From CAYWMP01 sp964459445 (lineage in GTDB: Bacteria; Desulfobacterota; DSM-4660; Desulfatiglandales; HGW-15): a stretch of 41,700 nucleotides of DNA. Shown here one piece after another: positions 18,632 to 27,062 of this stretch (the stretch's first letter is position 1; every line of letters starts with the position of its first letter). Position numbers and translations under genes: made by a program. The notes beneath the pieces were generated by a model, which was not told the origin of the DNA, did not search any database, and saw only the letters and a program-made list of their open reading frames with translations. Location of the stretch: the NCBI GenBank assembly GCA_964459445.1, contig CAYWMP010000029.1, positions 1 to 41,700 of the forward strand, read 5' to 3'.

Positions 18632-20680
18632 ATGGAAACCATACTAAAAGTCGAAAACATTACCAAGAAATTTCCGGGTGTTTTGGCTGTCGACAGCGTC
18701 AGCTTGTCGCTTAATAAAGGTGAAATCCTGTCTTTGATCGGAGAAAACGGTGCAGGCAAAAGCACCCTGACGAACATAATAGGTGGAGTTTACCGAGCCG
18801 ACAATGGAGAAATCAAACTCGAAGACAAGCGCATGTCATTTACATCTTCTCACGACGCTATCCAGGCGGGAATCGCAATGGTGTTTCAAGAACTCTCTTT
18901 GGTCGGAAATCTTTCAGTTGCCGAAAACATATTTGCCAATCGACAGCCGATCGGAAAATTGAAAAACATACGATGGAAAAAGCTTTTTCAAGAAAGCAGA
19001 GAATTCCTTCAACGGTTTAGTCTCGATATTGATCCTCGGACCCTGGTTAAAGATCTTTCACTCGGAAAACAGCAGATTTTAGAGATATTGAAGGCCATAT
19101 CAACAAATCCTACAGTGCTCATATTGGATGAGCCGACCACATCACTGACGGATGTGGAAATCAACTATCTTTTCGAAAACATCAATCAGCTGCAAAAACA
19201 AGGAATATCGGTTATCTATATTTCGCATAAACTCTCAGAAGTATTTCAAATCGCCAATAGAGTGATGGTTATGCGGGACGGAAAGCATGTTGACACCAAA
19301 ACTGTGGCTAAAGTCACCGAACAAGATCTGGTCAACATGATGGTGGGCCGCAAGATCAAGGATATTTACGGGGTAAGTGCTGAAAAGAAGATTACAGCCG
19401 AATACTTCCGTGTTACAGGATTTAACAGGGAAAATGTATTCCATGACGTTTCATTCGGACTTAAAAAAGGCGAAATTCTCGGATTCGCAGGCCTTGTCGG
19501 TGCAGGGCGAACGGAACTTGGCAGATCAATCTTCGGCATCGATCCGAAAAACTCCGGGACCCTCAATCTCGAGGGAAAGCAAATCCAGGTAAACTTTTCA
19601 GCTGATGCCATCAAAAACGGGATCTCTTACTTAACTGAGGACCGGACAGCTCATGGGCTTTTTTTGAATATGGCCATTCGAGACAATCTGATCGCCCCAA
19701 GCCTGATCAAATACTCCTCTTCCATTGGGTTCTTAAACAAAAACAAAATTACAGAGAATGCGCATACTCAAGTGGAAACTTATTCCATTGCCACTTCCTC
19801 CATTCTGCAGAAAGTCCTTAACCTATCGGGCGGAAACCAGCAAAAGTGCTTGATTGGGATGTGGATGGGCATCAATCCCAACGTGATCATTTTTGACGAA
19901 CCCACTAGGGGGGTGGATGTCGGGGCTCGTTCTGAAATCTATCAAAAAATGAAGGAGCTATCCAGTCTGGGTACCGGAATCATAATGATTTCCTCGGATT
20001 TACCGGAACTCATCGGTATGTGTGATCGCATATTGGTCATGCGCCAGGGCAGGATTGCAGCAGAAATTATGCCCGAAGATTTCTCGGAAGAACTCATTTT
20101 GTCCTATGCGGCTGGTGTTGAAGAATCAGAGGTGGAATTCAGCAGCCTGGAAGATGCTCTTAGAGAGGAGTTGATCAAAAAAGCAAAACCCACATTGGAT
20201 GAATTGCGGAATGCCACCTCCCAAACAATCCACATGGCGGTGATGGAGGGGACGGAAGTCGTTTTTATTCATAAAATTCAAGCTCGGCGAAAAGTTCAAA
20301 TGATGTCCAGAGTCGGTCGTAGGGCTCCCTCCTATTGTACAGGTGTGGGCAAAACCATATTGGCATGGGCACCCGAACATGTCGTCGACAAGGTCTCCAA
20401 GAAGCTTGTCCGGTACACAGGCAATACCATTACGGATGATACCCTTTTAAAAGTTGAGCTCAAACGAATTGCTGAAAACGGATACGCTATCGATAACGAA
20501 GAACATGAAGAAGGAATTCGATGTGTGAGCGCGCCGATTCGAGATAAAGACGAAGATGTTGTTGCCGCCGTAAGTATTACAACTTCCATGGATAATGTTA
20601 AAGACGATCAATTTGCTTCTTTTAAAAAGAAAATTATCGCATCAGCAGAAACAATATCACGTCTCATGGGATATAAATAG
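18632..20680 (+). CDS. sugar-type ABC transporter ATPase fused to an IclR effector-binding domain
   Basis: 682 residues, about 180 longer than normal RbsA/MglA-type ATPases. Residues 1-495 are a standard double nucleotide-binding protein: Walker A GENGAGKS (37-44), Walker B VLILDEPTTS (D166, E167), a second half with the usual degenerate GLVGAGRTE loop, then LSGGNQQK (398-405) and IIFDEPTRGVDVG. From about 505 to 680 it continues in frame into a complete IclR-family ligand-binding domain: LDELRNATSQTIHMAVMEG, SRVGRRAPSYCTGVGKTILA, and the hallmark GYAIDNEEHEEGIRCVSAPI. No IclR winged-helix DNA-binding domain is present. The ATPase energises import with the permease at 20738 and binding protein at 21827. 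By analogy with the C-terminal sensor domains of MetN or ModC, the IclR domain may bind cytoplasmic substrate and gate transport; that is inference. Confidence 0.92.
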   Translation: METILKVENITKKFPGVLAVDSVSLSLNKGEILSLIGENGAGKSTLTNIIGGVYRADNGEIKLEDKRMSFTSSHDAIQAGIAMVFQELSLVGNLSVAENIFANRQPIGKLKNIRWKKLFQESREFLQRFSLDIDPRTLVKDLSLGKQQILEILKAISTNPTVLILDEPTTSLTDVEINYLFENINQLQKQGISVIYISHKLSEVFQIANRVMVMRDGKHVDTKTVAKVTEQDLVNMMVGRKIKDIYGVSAEKKITAEYFRVTGFNRENVFHDVSFGLKKGEILGFAGLVGAGRTELGRSIFGIDPKNSGTLNLEGKQIQVNFSADAIKNGISYLTEDRTAHGLFLNMAIRDNLIAPSLIKYSSSIGFLNKNKITENAHTQVETYSIATSSILQKVLNLSGGNQQKCLIGMWMGINPNVIIFDEPTRGVDVGARSEIYQKMKELSSLGTGIIMISSDLPELIGMCDRILVMRQGRIAAEIMPEDFSEELILSYAAGVEESEVEFSSLEDALREELIKKAKPTLDELRNATSQTIHMAVMEGTEVVFIHKIQARRKVQMMSRVGRRAPSYCTGVGKTILAWAPEHVVDKVSKKLVRYTGNTITDDTLLKVELKRIAENGYAIDNEEHEEGIRCVSAPIRDKDEDVVAAVSITTSMDNVKDDQFASFKKKIIASAETISRLMGYK

Positions 20681-20737
20681 GAGCGTGAAGATAAAAATTT
20701 TTAATAGCAAGATAAGGATAGGGAAGGAAAATGTAAA

Positions 20738-21745
20738 ATGGAGACAGTAAAGGCGCAAATAGCAATGGCAAAAGCAAACGGCAATCTGCTCAAAGATTTA
20801 CTCTCAAAGTTGGTGGGCGTGAGAGAACTATTCCTGATTGTGTTGATTCTCGTAATGGGCATTATCCTTACATCACTCAAACCCCAGTTTCTGTCATTTG
20901 CGAACATTCGATCGCTTTCGATAGGCATCGTTCCCAACGCGATCATCGCCATCGGTATGACGATTTTGTTGGCCTCCGGGGTATTTGACCTATCGGTAGC
21001 CGGTGTCATGGCGCTAGCGGGAACGATCTGCGGCATGTTGATGATAAATGGGGTCCCTATCTGGCTTTCCGTGGTGTTGACGCTTTTTATTGGGTGTCTC
21101 TTGGGTGCGATAAACGGGTTTAATATTAGCAAATTGCAGATTAATCCACTGATTGCGACCTTTGGCATGATGATTATATCGCGCAGCATATCGCTTATTT
21201 TAACGGATGGCTATTCGGTAACCGGCCTTCCCAAAGCCTTTAATGTAATGGGAAGTACAAAATTTTTAGGATTTCCTCTGATGGTTTGGATAATGATCGC
21301 ACTGGTTATTGTGGCAGATCTCTTGCTGCGCAATACACGTTACCTGCGACAAGTCTTTTTCGTGGGCGGCAATGAAAAGGCGGCGCTTTTGTCCGGTATC
21401 AAGGTCAATCAAGTTAGGGTTTTTTCTTTTGTTCTCACGGCATTGTTGGCATCAATCGCTGGAATTATTCTAGCGTCGCGTTTAATGGCTGGAACGCCAA
21501 CCGCCGGTAACATGTTGGAACTCCAGGTTATCGCTGCTTGCGTGATTGGCGGCGCAAGCTTATCAGGTGGTGAGGGCACCATTATGGGCTCGCTTTTCGG
21601 TGTCATCTTTCTTTCGTTGATTGGCAATGCGCTGGTGCTTGTGTCAGCTTCGATTTACTGGCACGGTGTAGTGAACGGTTTGATTTTGATCGTGGCCGTG
21701 GCTCTGGATATGTGGGTCAGAAAGCGCAGAGAAAGCAAATACTAA
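20738..21745 (+). CDS. sugar-type ABC transporter permease (RbsC-like)
   Basis: A 335-residue inner-membrane permease of the BPD_transp_2 family (RbsC/XylH/MglC type), with about eight to ten hydrophobic spans. Family landmarks are IGMTILLASGVFDLSVAGVMALAG (usually IDLSVG), FNISKLQINPLIATFGMM, and the cytoplasmic coupling segment CVIGGASLSGGEGTIMGSLFG. It forms the channel through which the substrate delivered by the binding protein at 21827-22807 passes, driven by the fused ATPase upstream. The gene starts 57 bases after the ATPase stop, on the same transcript. Nothing in the permease looks truncated or unusual, which supports a working transporter. Confidence 0.92.
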   Translation: METVKAQIAMAKANGNLLKDLLSKLVGVRELFLIVLILVMGIILTSLKPQFLSFANIRSLSIGIVPNAIIAIGMTILLASGVFDLSVAGVMALAGTICGMLMINGVPIWLSVVLTLFIGCLLGAINGFNISKLQINPLIATFGMMIISRSISLILTDGYSVTGLPKAFNVMGSTKFLGFPLMVWIMIALVIVADLLLRNTRYLRQVFFVGGNEKAALLSGIKVNQVRVFSFVLTALLASIAGIILASRLMAGTPTAGNMLELQVIAACVIGGASLSGGEGTIMGSLFGVIFLSLIGNALVLVSASIYWHGVVNGLILIVAVALDMWVRKRRESKY

Positions 21746-21826
21746 GGGAAAGGAGGTGCGTAGATAAAAACAAAAGGTAAAGGCTCTTTGTTACTATGCG
21801 AGACAAATTTTAAAGGAGGAGTTACC

Positions 21827-22807
21827 ATGAAAAGTAAAAAGTTATTTATATTGTTTCTTGGTTTATTCATTATCCCGACTTTAGTACTCAGCGGAATCTG
21901 TGTTCCAAAGAGCTATGCGGAAGAAGAATATATTTTCCTCGCCGTAGTTTCATCGGTACCCTATTGGGCTGATTCTCGTCAAGGAATCGCAGACGCCGGA
22001 AAGGTTTTGGGCGTCAAGACAACATTTATGGGACCTCCGGATTTTGATGTTGCAAAGGAAGCCCAAATGTTGAACGACCTGATTGCCAAAAAGCCTGCAG
22101 GCATCATCATCTATCCGGGTGATACGTCTTTAACCGAATCGATTAATCGGGTGGTTGAAGCCGGTATCCCTGTTATCACCGATAATAACGATTGCCCTGA
22201 AAGCAAAAGGATGACTCATACAGGATTCGACGGGTATGAGGCTGGTCGGGCTGGCGCCGAACTTATGGCCGAGGCGCTGGGCGGGAAAGGGAAGGTTATT
22301 ATAGGAGGTTTTCCCAGCCCAAACGTCATGGAACGACAAAGGGGATATAAAGAGGTCTTTAAAGAAAAATATCCCGAAATTGAAGTCGTGGCCGTCGTAA
22401 ACGATCACGCCGATCCGACCAAAGCCCCTCAAGTGTATACGCAAGCCATTATTGCGCATCCTGAAGCAACGGGAATCATTGGAACCGACGGCGACAGCGG
22501 AAAAGGGATTGCGCTGGCACTCGTTGAAACCGGCAAAGTTGGCAAAATTAAAGTCGTTGCAATGGATAGAAACGAAGATATGTTGCCCTACATCGAAGAT
22601 GGAACCATCTACGCTTCGATCGCAGATAAAGCATACATGAATGCATTTTTGGGGATTCACATGCTCTATTGGTACCACCACAACATTGTTCAACCGATTC
22701 CGAATTGGAAAAAACTCGGTATCCGCGTTTTCCCGGAATTCGTCAAAACCGGTGTGATGGCTATTACCAAAGAAAGCGTGAAAAACTTTTATCACAAGAA
22801 GCGATAA
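21827..22807 (+). CDS. periplasmic substrate-binding protein, sugar ABC transporter (RbsB-like)
   Basis: A 326-residue periplasmic binding protein of the Peripla_BP_4 (RbsB/XylF/TorT-like) family. Starting at ATG 21827 (AAAGGAGGAG just upstream) it opens with a signal peptide, KSKKLFILFLGLFIIPTLVL, with probable cleavage before about residue 33 (SYAEEEY). The mature protein shows the family pattern: FLAVVSSVPYWADSRQGIADAG, IIIYPGDTSLTESINRVVEAGIPVITDNND, GKVIIGG, and IIGTDGDSGKGIALAL. It captures the ligand for the permease at 20738. The family binds pentoses, hexoses, autoinducer-2 and polyols, so the exact ligand is unresolved. A frame 13 codons longer begins at 21788 but has no ribosome binding site and would disrupt the signal peptide. 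Confidence 0.9.
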   Translation: MKSKKLFILFLGLFIIPTLVLSGICVPKSYAEEEYIFLAVVSSVPYWADSRQGIADAGKVLGVKTTFMGPPDFDVAKEAQMLNDLIAKKPAGIIIYPGDTSLTESINRVVEAGIPVITDNNDCPESKRMTHTGFDGYEAGRAGAELMAEALGGKGKVIIGGFPSPNVMERQRGYKEVFKEKYPEIEVVAVVNDHADPTKAPQVYTQAIIAHPEATGIIGTDGDSGKGIALALVETGKVGKIKVVAMDRNEDMLPYIEDGTIYASIADKAYMNAFLGIHMLYWYHHNIVQPIPNWKKLGIRVFPEFVKTGVMAITKESVKNFYHKKR

Positions 22808-22820
22808 CCCATTGAATATT

Positions 22821-22872
22821 CCGGCCGGAGAATCATGATTCGATATTGTCGATAAAATGATCCTCCGGTCGG
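22821..22872 (+). terminator. hairpin after the binding-protein gene (attenuating or stabilising)
   Basis: CCGGCCGGAGAATCAT (22821-22836) pairs with ATGATCCTCCGGTCGG (22857-22872) over 16 positions with about two non-Watson-Crick pairs. A T-rich tract (ATTCTTTTTT) lies at 22881-22890. The T-run is 8 bases from the stem, so this may be a partial terminator or a 3'-stabilising hairpin that keeps binding-protein mRNA high relative to downstream genes. Confidence 0.5.
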
Positions 22873-22912
22873 GATCGCATATTCTTTTTTCTTATTATAA
22901 AGAGGAAACAAT

Positions 22913-23974
22913 ATGAAAGCCGCAGTATGGTACGGACGAAGGGATATCAGAGTAGAAAATATTCCAGACCCGCCGGAACCGGGCGAGGGTGAGATACAGG
23001 CCAAGGTTTCCTACGCCGGAATTTGCGGAACGGATCTAAAAGAGTATATCTCGGGGCCCGTATTTATTCCTTGGGACACACCTCATCCTTTGACAGGCCA
23101 TTGCGGACCTACCATTTTGGGGCATGAGATGATGGGAACTGTTATTGCAGTTGGACCAAATGTCACCGATTTTAAGGTGGGGGATCGGGTCACACCTGAT
23201 ATTGTTTTGTATTGTGGAAAGTGCGATCTATGCAAGCAAGGCAAATATGTGTTGTGTCGACAAGGCGCATCGCTGGGGCTGCAAACATCCACTGGTGGTT
23301 TTGGTGAATATGTCAACATGCCCGCGTATACGGCTCATAAGCTGCCGCCCGAAGTCTCAAATGAGGCTGGCGCCATGGCTGAACCCCTCGCAACTGCTCT
23401 GCACGCCATTCGACGAGGTGGGGTGAGCATTGGTGATAACGTGGCGGTCATAGGCGGAACTACCGCCTTTTTCGCAATGCAGGCGGCATGGCTTGCGGGC
23501 GCAAGAGCTGTGTTTCTGGTCACTATCGGTAAAACCAGATTAAAGGTAGCCACCGAATTGGGGGTAACAAAAGCCATCGATGGCTTAGACGATCCTATCG
23601 GGCGGATCCTTGATGAGACCGGGGGTAAGGGCGTCGATGTGGTAATCGAATGCGCAGGAACCGAAAAGAGCCTGGATACCGCCTTACAAGCGGCCAATAA
23701 ATGCGGTCGAATCGTTTTGTTGGGTATTTTCGGTGGCAAAATTCCAGTAGATGCCAATCAACTTGTTTTCTTCGAGAAACAGATGGTGGGCTCTTTGGGT
23801 CGGGATTCGGAAAGAGATATGGAAACCGCCATCGAGTACCTGAAAGCCGGAAAAATTATCACCGGTCCGATTTTAAGCGCCAAAATCAGGCTGGATGATA
23901 TCGTTTCAGAAGGATTTGAAACGCTGATCAAAAAGCCGGAAAAGCACCTCAAAATTTTAGTATCTCCTACTTGA
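22913..23974 (+). CDS. zinc-dependent dehydrogenase (butanediol/sorbitol dehydrogenase-like) with odd cofactor loop
   Basis: A 353-residue medium-chain dehydrogenase close in layout to 2,3-butanediol/sorbitol dehydrogenases. Catalytic zinc ligands lie in GICGTDLKEY and LGHEMMG. The structural-zinc cysteines are in CGKCDLCKQGKYVLC. The Rossmann loop is unusual: where relatives have GxGxxG (typically GAGPIG), this protein reads GGTTAF at residues 181-186, losing two of three glycines. The rest of the fold (WLAGARAVFLVTIGKTRLKVATELG) is intact, so it may bind cofactor differently or weakly. It follows the transporter genes after a hairpin and precedes the aldo/keto reductase at 24178, suggesting that the three oxidoreductases of this operon act on one imported polyol or sugar. 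Confidence 0.87.
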   Translation: MKAAVWYGRRDIRVENIPDPPEPGEGEIQAKVSYAGICGTDLKEYISGPVFIPWDTPHPLTGHCGPTILGHEMMGTVIAVGPNVTDFKVGDRVTPDIVLYCGKCDLCKQGKYVLCRQGASLGLQTSTGGFGEYVNMPAYTAHKLPPEVSNEAGAMAEPLATALHAIRRGGVSIGDNVAVIGGTTAFFAMQAAWLAGARAVFLVTIGKTRLKVATELGVTKAIDGLDDPIGRILDETGGKGVDVVIECAGTEKSLDTALQAANKCGRIVLLGIFGGKIPVDANQLVFFEKQMVGSLGRDSERDMETAIEYLKAGKIITGPILSAKIRLDDIVSEGFETLIKKPEKHLKILVSPT

Positions 23975-24177
23975 CCCGGACAACCGCAAAAGTGATTCCG
24001 ATGTGTAAATCGCAATGAAAAACCGTTTAGGCTGTCCAAAAGCCCTTCCGAAAAAACCGGCGGTGGCGGCGCAGACAGACAGATCTTTGGCCACCTTAAA
24101 ATAGCCTTCTAACCCGTGATTGAAAAAGCGGAATAATTGACTGCAACGCATCATAATTTTAGAAGGAGAAAATGGAA

Positions 24178-25107
24178 ATGATTAGACGAAGGATCGGCAA
24201 TTCCGATATTTATAGTTCCCTAATCGGATATGGATGCTGGGAGGCCGGAAAAGCCGGATGGACCGGCGTAAACGATAAGGATTCTCTCTACGCCATTGAA
24301 TATGCCATTGACCATGGCATAAACTATTTTGATACAGCCGCTTTTTATGGTCAGGGGCATGCAGAAAAAATTCTGGGACAAGCCGTCAAGGGAAAAAGAG
24401 ACAAGGTCTATATCGCCACCAAATGCGGCTTGTTCTATGATGAAAACAATAAGATTGTCCGAAGTTTGAAGCCCGACGTCGTTCAAAAGGAGATCGACGA
24501 CAGTTTGAAACGGTTGGGTGTCGATTATATCGATATTATCCAAGGCCATTGGGACGATTACAACACGCCTATAGAAGATACGATGGAAGCCTTTGTTAAA
24601 GCCAGGGGGCAAGGGAAAATCCGCTATGTCGGCGGATCCAACTTAAATATTAAAACCGCGGACCGGGCGCGAAAAGTGGTGGATATCATATCGAATCAGG
24701 TCCTGTATAACCTGATCGATCGAAACTCCGTCCGTTACATTACAGAGGAGCTGGATTACCTTACCGAAAAAGAGATCGTTCCCTTTTGCGAAAAAAACAA
24801 CATCGGCCTTATTCCGTACAGCCCGCTGGGACAGGGCTTTTTGTCGGAAAGGTTTCGTCCCGAAACATTCACTGCCGAGGATGATTTCAGAAAAATCAAC
24901 CCGATGTTTGAACAAAACGTGCAGCGGAGGAAAGATCTTCTTGAGATCGCACACGTAAACGGCCTGACCCTTTCCGAATTGGCCATCCTCTGGCTTGCGA
25001 AAAAGGAAGTAATTGTATCAATCATTGTCAGTTCCATCAATGTAAAGCACATTCAAAGCAATATCGATACGCTCGAGAAGCTGAATGACTTCAATTTGGA
25101 GCTGTAA
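24178..25107 (+). CDS. aldo/keto reductase
   Basis: A 309-residue aldo/keto reductase (TIM barrel, NADPH-dependent carbonyl reduction or sugar oxidation). The catalytic tetrad is complete: D52 in YFDTAAFYG, Y57, K82 in IATKCG and H124 in QGHWDD. The cofactor-binding region includes YSPLGQGFLS and IVSIIVSSINVKHIQSNI. Two in-frame ATGs lie at 24172 and 24178. AGGAG at 24164-24168 is only 3 bases from the first and 9 from the second, so 24178 (MIRRRIGNSD) is preferred. It closes the P1 operon of dehydrogenase, ABC transporter and dehydrogenase, where sugar oxidation is a reasonable role. A 630-base gene-less stretch follows. Confidence 0.9.
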   Translation: MIRRRIGNSDIYSSLIGYGCWEAGKAGWTGVNDKDSLYAIEYAIDHGINYFDTAAFYGQGHAEKILGQAVKGKRDKVYIATKCGLFYDENNKIVRSLKPDVVQKEIDDSLKRLGVDYIDIIQGHWDDYNTPIEDTMEAFVKARGQGKIRYVGGSNLNIKTADRARKVVDIISNQVLYNLIDRNSVRYITEELDYLTEKEIVPFCEKNNIGLIPYSPLGQGFLSERFRPETFTAEDDFRKINPMFEQNVQRRKDLLEIAHVNGLTLSELAILWLAKKEVIVSIIVSSINVKHIQSNIDTLEKLNDFNLEL

Positions 25108-25152
25108 AAGGTGAAGTAAGAAATTACTATACCGATTTAATTCAAAAACTAT

Positions 25153-25194
25153 TTGAAAGGCATTTTATAATTGGTTGACAGTATTGTTAATAAT
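25153..25194 (+). promoter_or_regulatory. promoter P2 with shared operator, no gene directly after it
   Basis: TTGAAA (25153-25158) as -35, then 24 bases to ATTGTTAATAAT (25183-25194), the same layout as P3. Bases 25183-25205 match P3 bases 25511-25533 at 22 of 23 positions. No ORF starts between here and P3, so P2 is either an upstream tandem promoter of the same operon, a duplication relic, or the promoter of a small RNA. Confidence 0.5.
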
Positions 25195-25480
25195 TTTGTT
25201 GCTGATATTTAAAATTTAGCTGATCGATGGGAAACTGATTACAGATAACCTCGGGACCGCTATGCTGTCATTCCCGCCTTAAATCTGCTTCAATTTTAAA
25301 ACCATATATACGACAATTAAAGTTTATGGGCTGAATTTATTATAAAAACACGTGATTCCAAATTTTGTGTAGCCATTCGGCCGAAAAGATTTTGCAGTAA
25401 AATGATTTCATAAACTTCGGCACACTTAAAAAAAAATTACAGGTATTCAATCTCAAACATGTGGTTGACGTAAAAATCTC
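25195..25480. other. gene-less AT-rich stretch between P2 and P3
   Basis: These 286 bases contain no supported ORF. A 10-bp palindrome TTCGGCCGAA sits at 25376-25385. There is no tRNA and no convincing terminator. It could be untranslated leader from P2 or the footprint of a lost gene. Confidence 0.4.
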
Positions 25481-25523
25481 TTGACAAGGTTATTTTATTT
25501 GTTTAGTTTAATTGTTAACAATT
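25481..25523 (+). promoter_or_regulatory. promoter P3 of the branched-chain-type transporter operon, with shared operator
   Basis: TTGACA (25481-25486), then 24 bases to the ATTGTTAAC core; the perfect 14-bp palindrome AATTGTTAACAATT spans 25510-25523, immediately after the likely -10 (TTAGTT, 25503-25508). It lies about 248 bases before the binding-protein start at 25771, a leader length close to that at P1. Reading frame 25512-25715 covers this leader but shows no family and no ribosome binding site. Confidence 0.7.
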
Positions 25524-25770
25524 TTGTTGCTGAAAATTATAAAAACCGGAATTCTACACGTTGCCCATTCTGCAATTATCAGCGTATTGAAACTTTCTCC
25601 TGTTGCTGCGAATTTACTGAAAAAACCTGCTTTTAACTTGCCTGCTGCTTATAAAAGATGGGCCGTAATCATCACTAAAGTAAAGAACCAATATCGGAAG
25701 GAGGGAAACAAGTAACTCTCACCAATGCAAACCCTGCATGCAAACCACTAAAATAAGGAGGAATATGATC

Positions 25771-26988
25771 ATGAAAATGAATTACCTTACTAAATTAGCT
25801 ATGCTACTGGTCATCGCAGGCCTTGTTTTTGGTCTGTCTTCAGCCGTAACTGCGGGCTCCAAGGAGCTTAGAGTCAGCGTGATAGCACCCTATACAGGAC
25901 CTTACGGGTTTTACGGCCAGGCCAATCAACCCGGCATCGAGCTTTTTGCCGAGCTGCTCAACTCCCGCGGCGGAGTTAAGATCGGCAAAGACAATTACAA
26001 AATAAAGCTGTTTTTCATCGATGACGAGATCGATCCCAAGAAGGGACCCATCGCCGCTCAAGAGGCCATCCGCAATGGAGTGGTGGCCAACGTGGGCACC
26101 TATTCTCTGGCCGCCCCGATATCGGCGGTATTGCAGCCGGCCAAGATTCTGCATCTCGGCCAGATGCAACGGGGCTACGACCTGACAAAGAATAAATATT
26201 TCATTGGTGTCAACGACGAATGGGGGGCTCCGGTGCATCACACCTATGCCACACTTGAGATGTGGCCCGATACCAAGGTGCTCGGCTTTTTGTTCTACGA
26301 TTGGCAAAAGATTCAGTTTGAAACCATGCGCGATGCTATGCTGCAACCGGGCACGCCGGTGTCCAAAAAAGGCATTAAAATCGTCATGGAAGTCCAGCCC
26401 ATGGGCAACATGGACTTTACTATTCCGCTGACCAAGTTCAAACAGGCCGGGGTAAACACCATCATCTGCGGATTCGGCCCCGGCGATTTTGCCCTGCTGT
26501 CCAAGCAGGCCGCCGAACAGGGCCTCAAGTTTAACTACTTTGATATCGGCACGGCAACCAACTTGGATGAGTTCATCAAGATGGCCGGCCATCAGAACGC
26601 TCAGGGCATGGCCTTTAATTGGCCCAACCCCTTGGTCATTAAAAAGTCCAACGTTGATCCCCAGGCCATAGAAGATGCTAAAATTATTGAGAAAATGTAC
26701 ATGAAAAAATTTAGCAAACCCATGAGCTACTTCGGCCATTACGATTGGTCTACCGAGCATTTGAAGGTTCTGATCGAATTTTACAAGCAGGCCGGCACCA
26801 CCAATGCGGATGCGGTTATGAAAGTTGCCCGTGGCGGTACGGTCAAGGATTTCCAGGGTACCTGGAAGCTGGGCGGTACGAAGACCTGGGGGGCTCCTGT
26901 GGTCAAGGGCTCGGCCTGTGTGGTCGGCAAAATCCAGGGCAATAAGACAGTTTACGGCGCCGAATACCCTATGCCCACCATTCCCTAA
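25771..26988 (+). CDS. branched-chain amino acid-type ABC transporter substrate-binding protein (LivK-like)
   Basis: A 405-residue periplasmic binding protein of the Peripla_BP_6 (LivK/receptor ANF-like) family. The signal peptide NYLTKLAMLLVIAGLVFGLS precedes a cleavage site near SAVTAGS. The mature start ELRVSVIAPYTGPYGFYGQA and the repeat-lobe segments GPIAAQEAIRNGVVANVGTY and VNTIICGFGPGDFALLSKQA are typical. The ribosome site AAGGAGG (25755-25761) is 9 bases from ATG 25771 and only 3 from ATG 25765, so 25771 is chosen. In Desulfobacterota such proteins also bind aromatic acids, amides and other carboxylates, so the ligand need not be leucine. The gene heads a five-gene importer followed by a DJ-1-type protein, under promoter P3. 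Confidence 0.92.
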   Translation: MKMNYLTKLAMLLVIAGLVFGLSSAVTAGSKELRVSVIAPYTGPYGFYGQANQPGIELFAELLNSRGGVKIGKDNYKIKLFFIDDEIDPKKGPIAAQEAIRNGVVANVGTYSLAAPISAVLQPAKILHLGQMQRGYDLTKNKYFIGVNDEWGAPVHHTYATLEMWPDTKVLGFLFYDWQKIQFETMRDAMLQPGTPVSKKGIKIVMEVQPMGNMDFTIPLTKFKQAGVNTIICGFGPGDFALLSKQAAEQGLKFNYFDIGTATNLDEFIKMAGHQNAQGMAFNWPNPLVIKKSNVDPQAIEDAKIIEKMYMKKFSKPMSYFGHYDWSTEHLKVLIEFYKQAGTTNADAVMKVARGGTVKDFQGTWKLGGTKTWGAPVVKGSACVVGKIQGNKTVYGAEYPMPTIP

Positions 26989-27062
26989 GCGCTAACCCAG
27001 GCCGTCAAACTGGATCGTGGAGAGGTTCAATCCGCCGCGATCCCGCTGCTAGGAGGACAAAA

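Noticed and set aside
22130..22795. 221-residue minus-strand ORF
   Set aside because: Shadow of the RbsB-like binding protein on the other strand.
25175..25180. TTGACA taken as the -35 box of P2
   Set aside because: It would put the operator inside the spacer; aligning with the other promoters places the -35 at TTGAAA (25153-25158) and this hexamer at the -10 position.
25512..25715. 67-residue plus-strand ORF downstream of P3
   Set aside because: It starts inside the operator palindrome, with a non-ATG start and no ribosome site; its composition is that of an AT-rich leader.
25840..26760. 306-residue minus-strand ORF
   Set aside because: It lies wholly opposite the LivK-like binding protein, which has clear family motifs; it is a shadow of codon bias.
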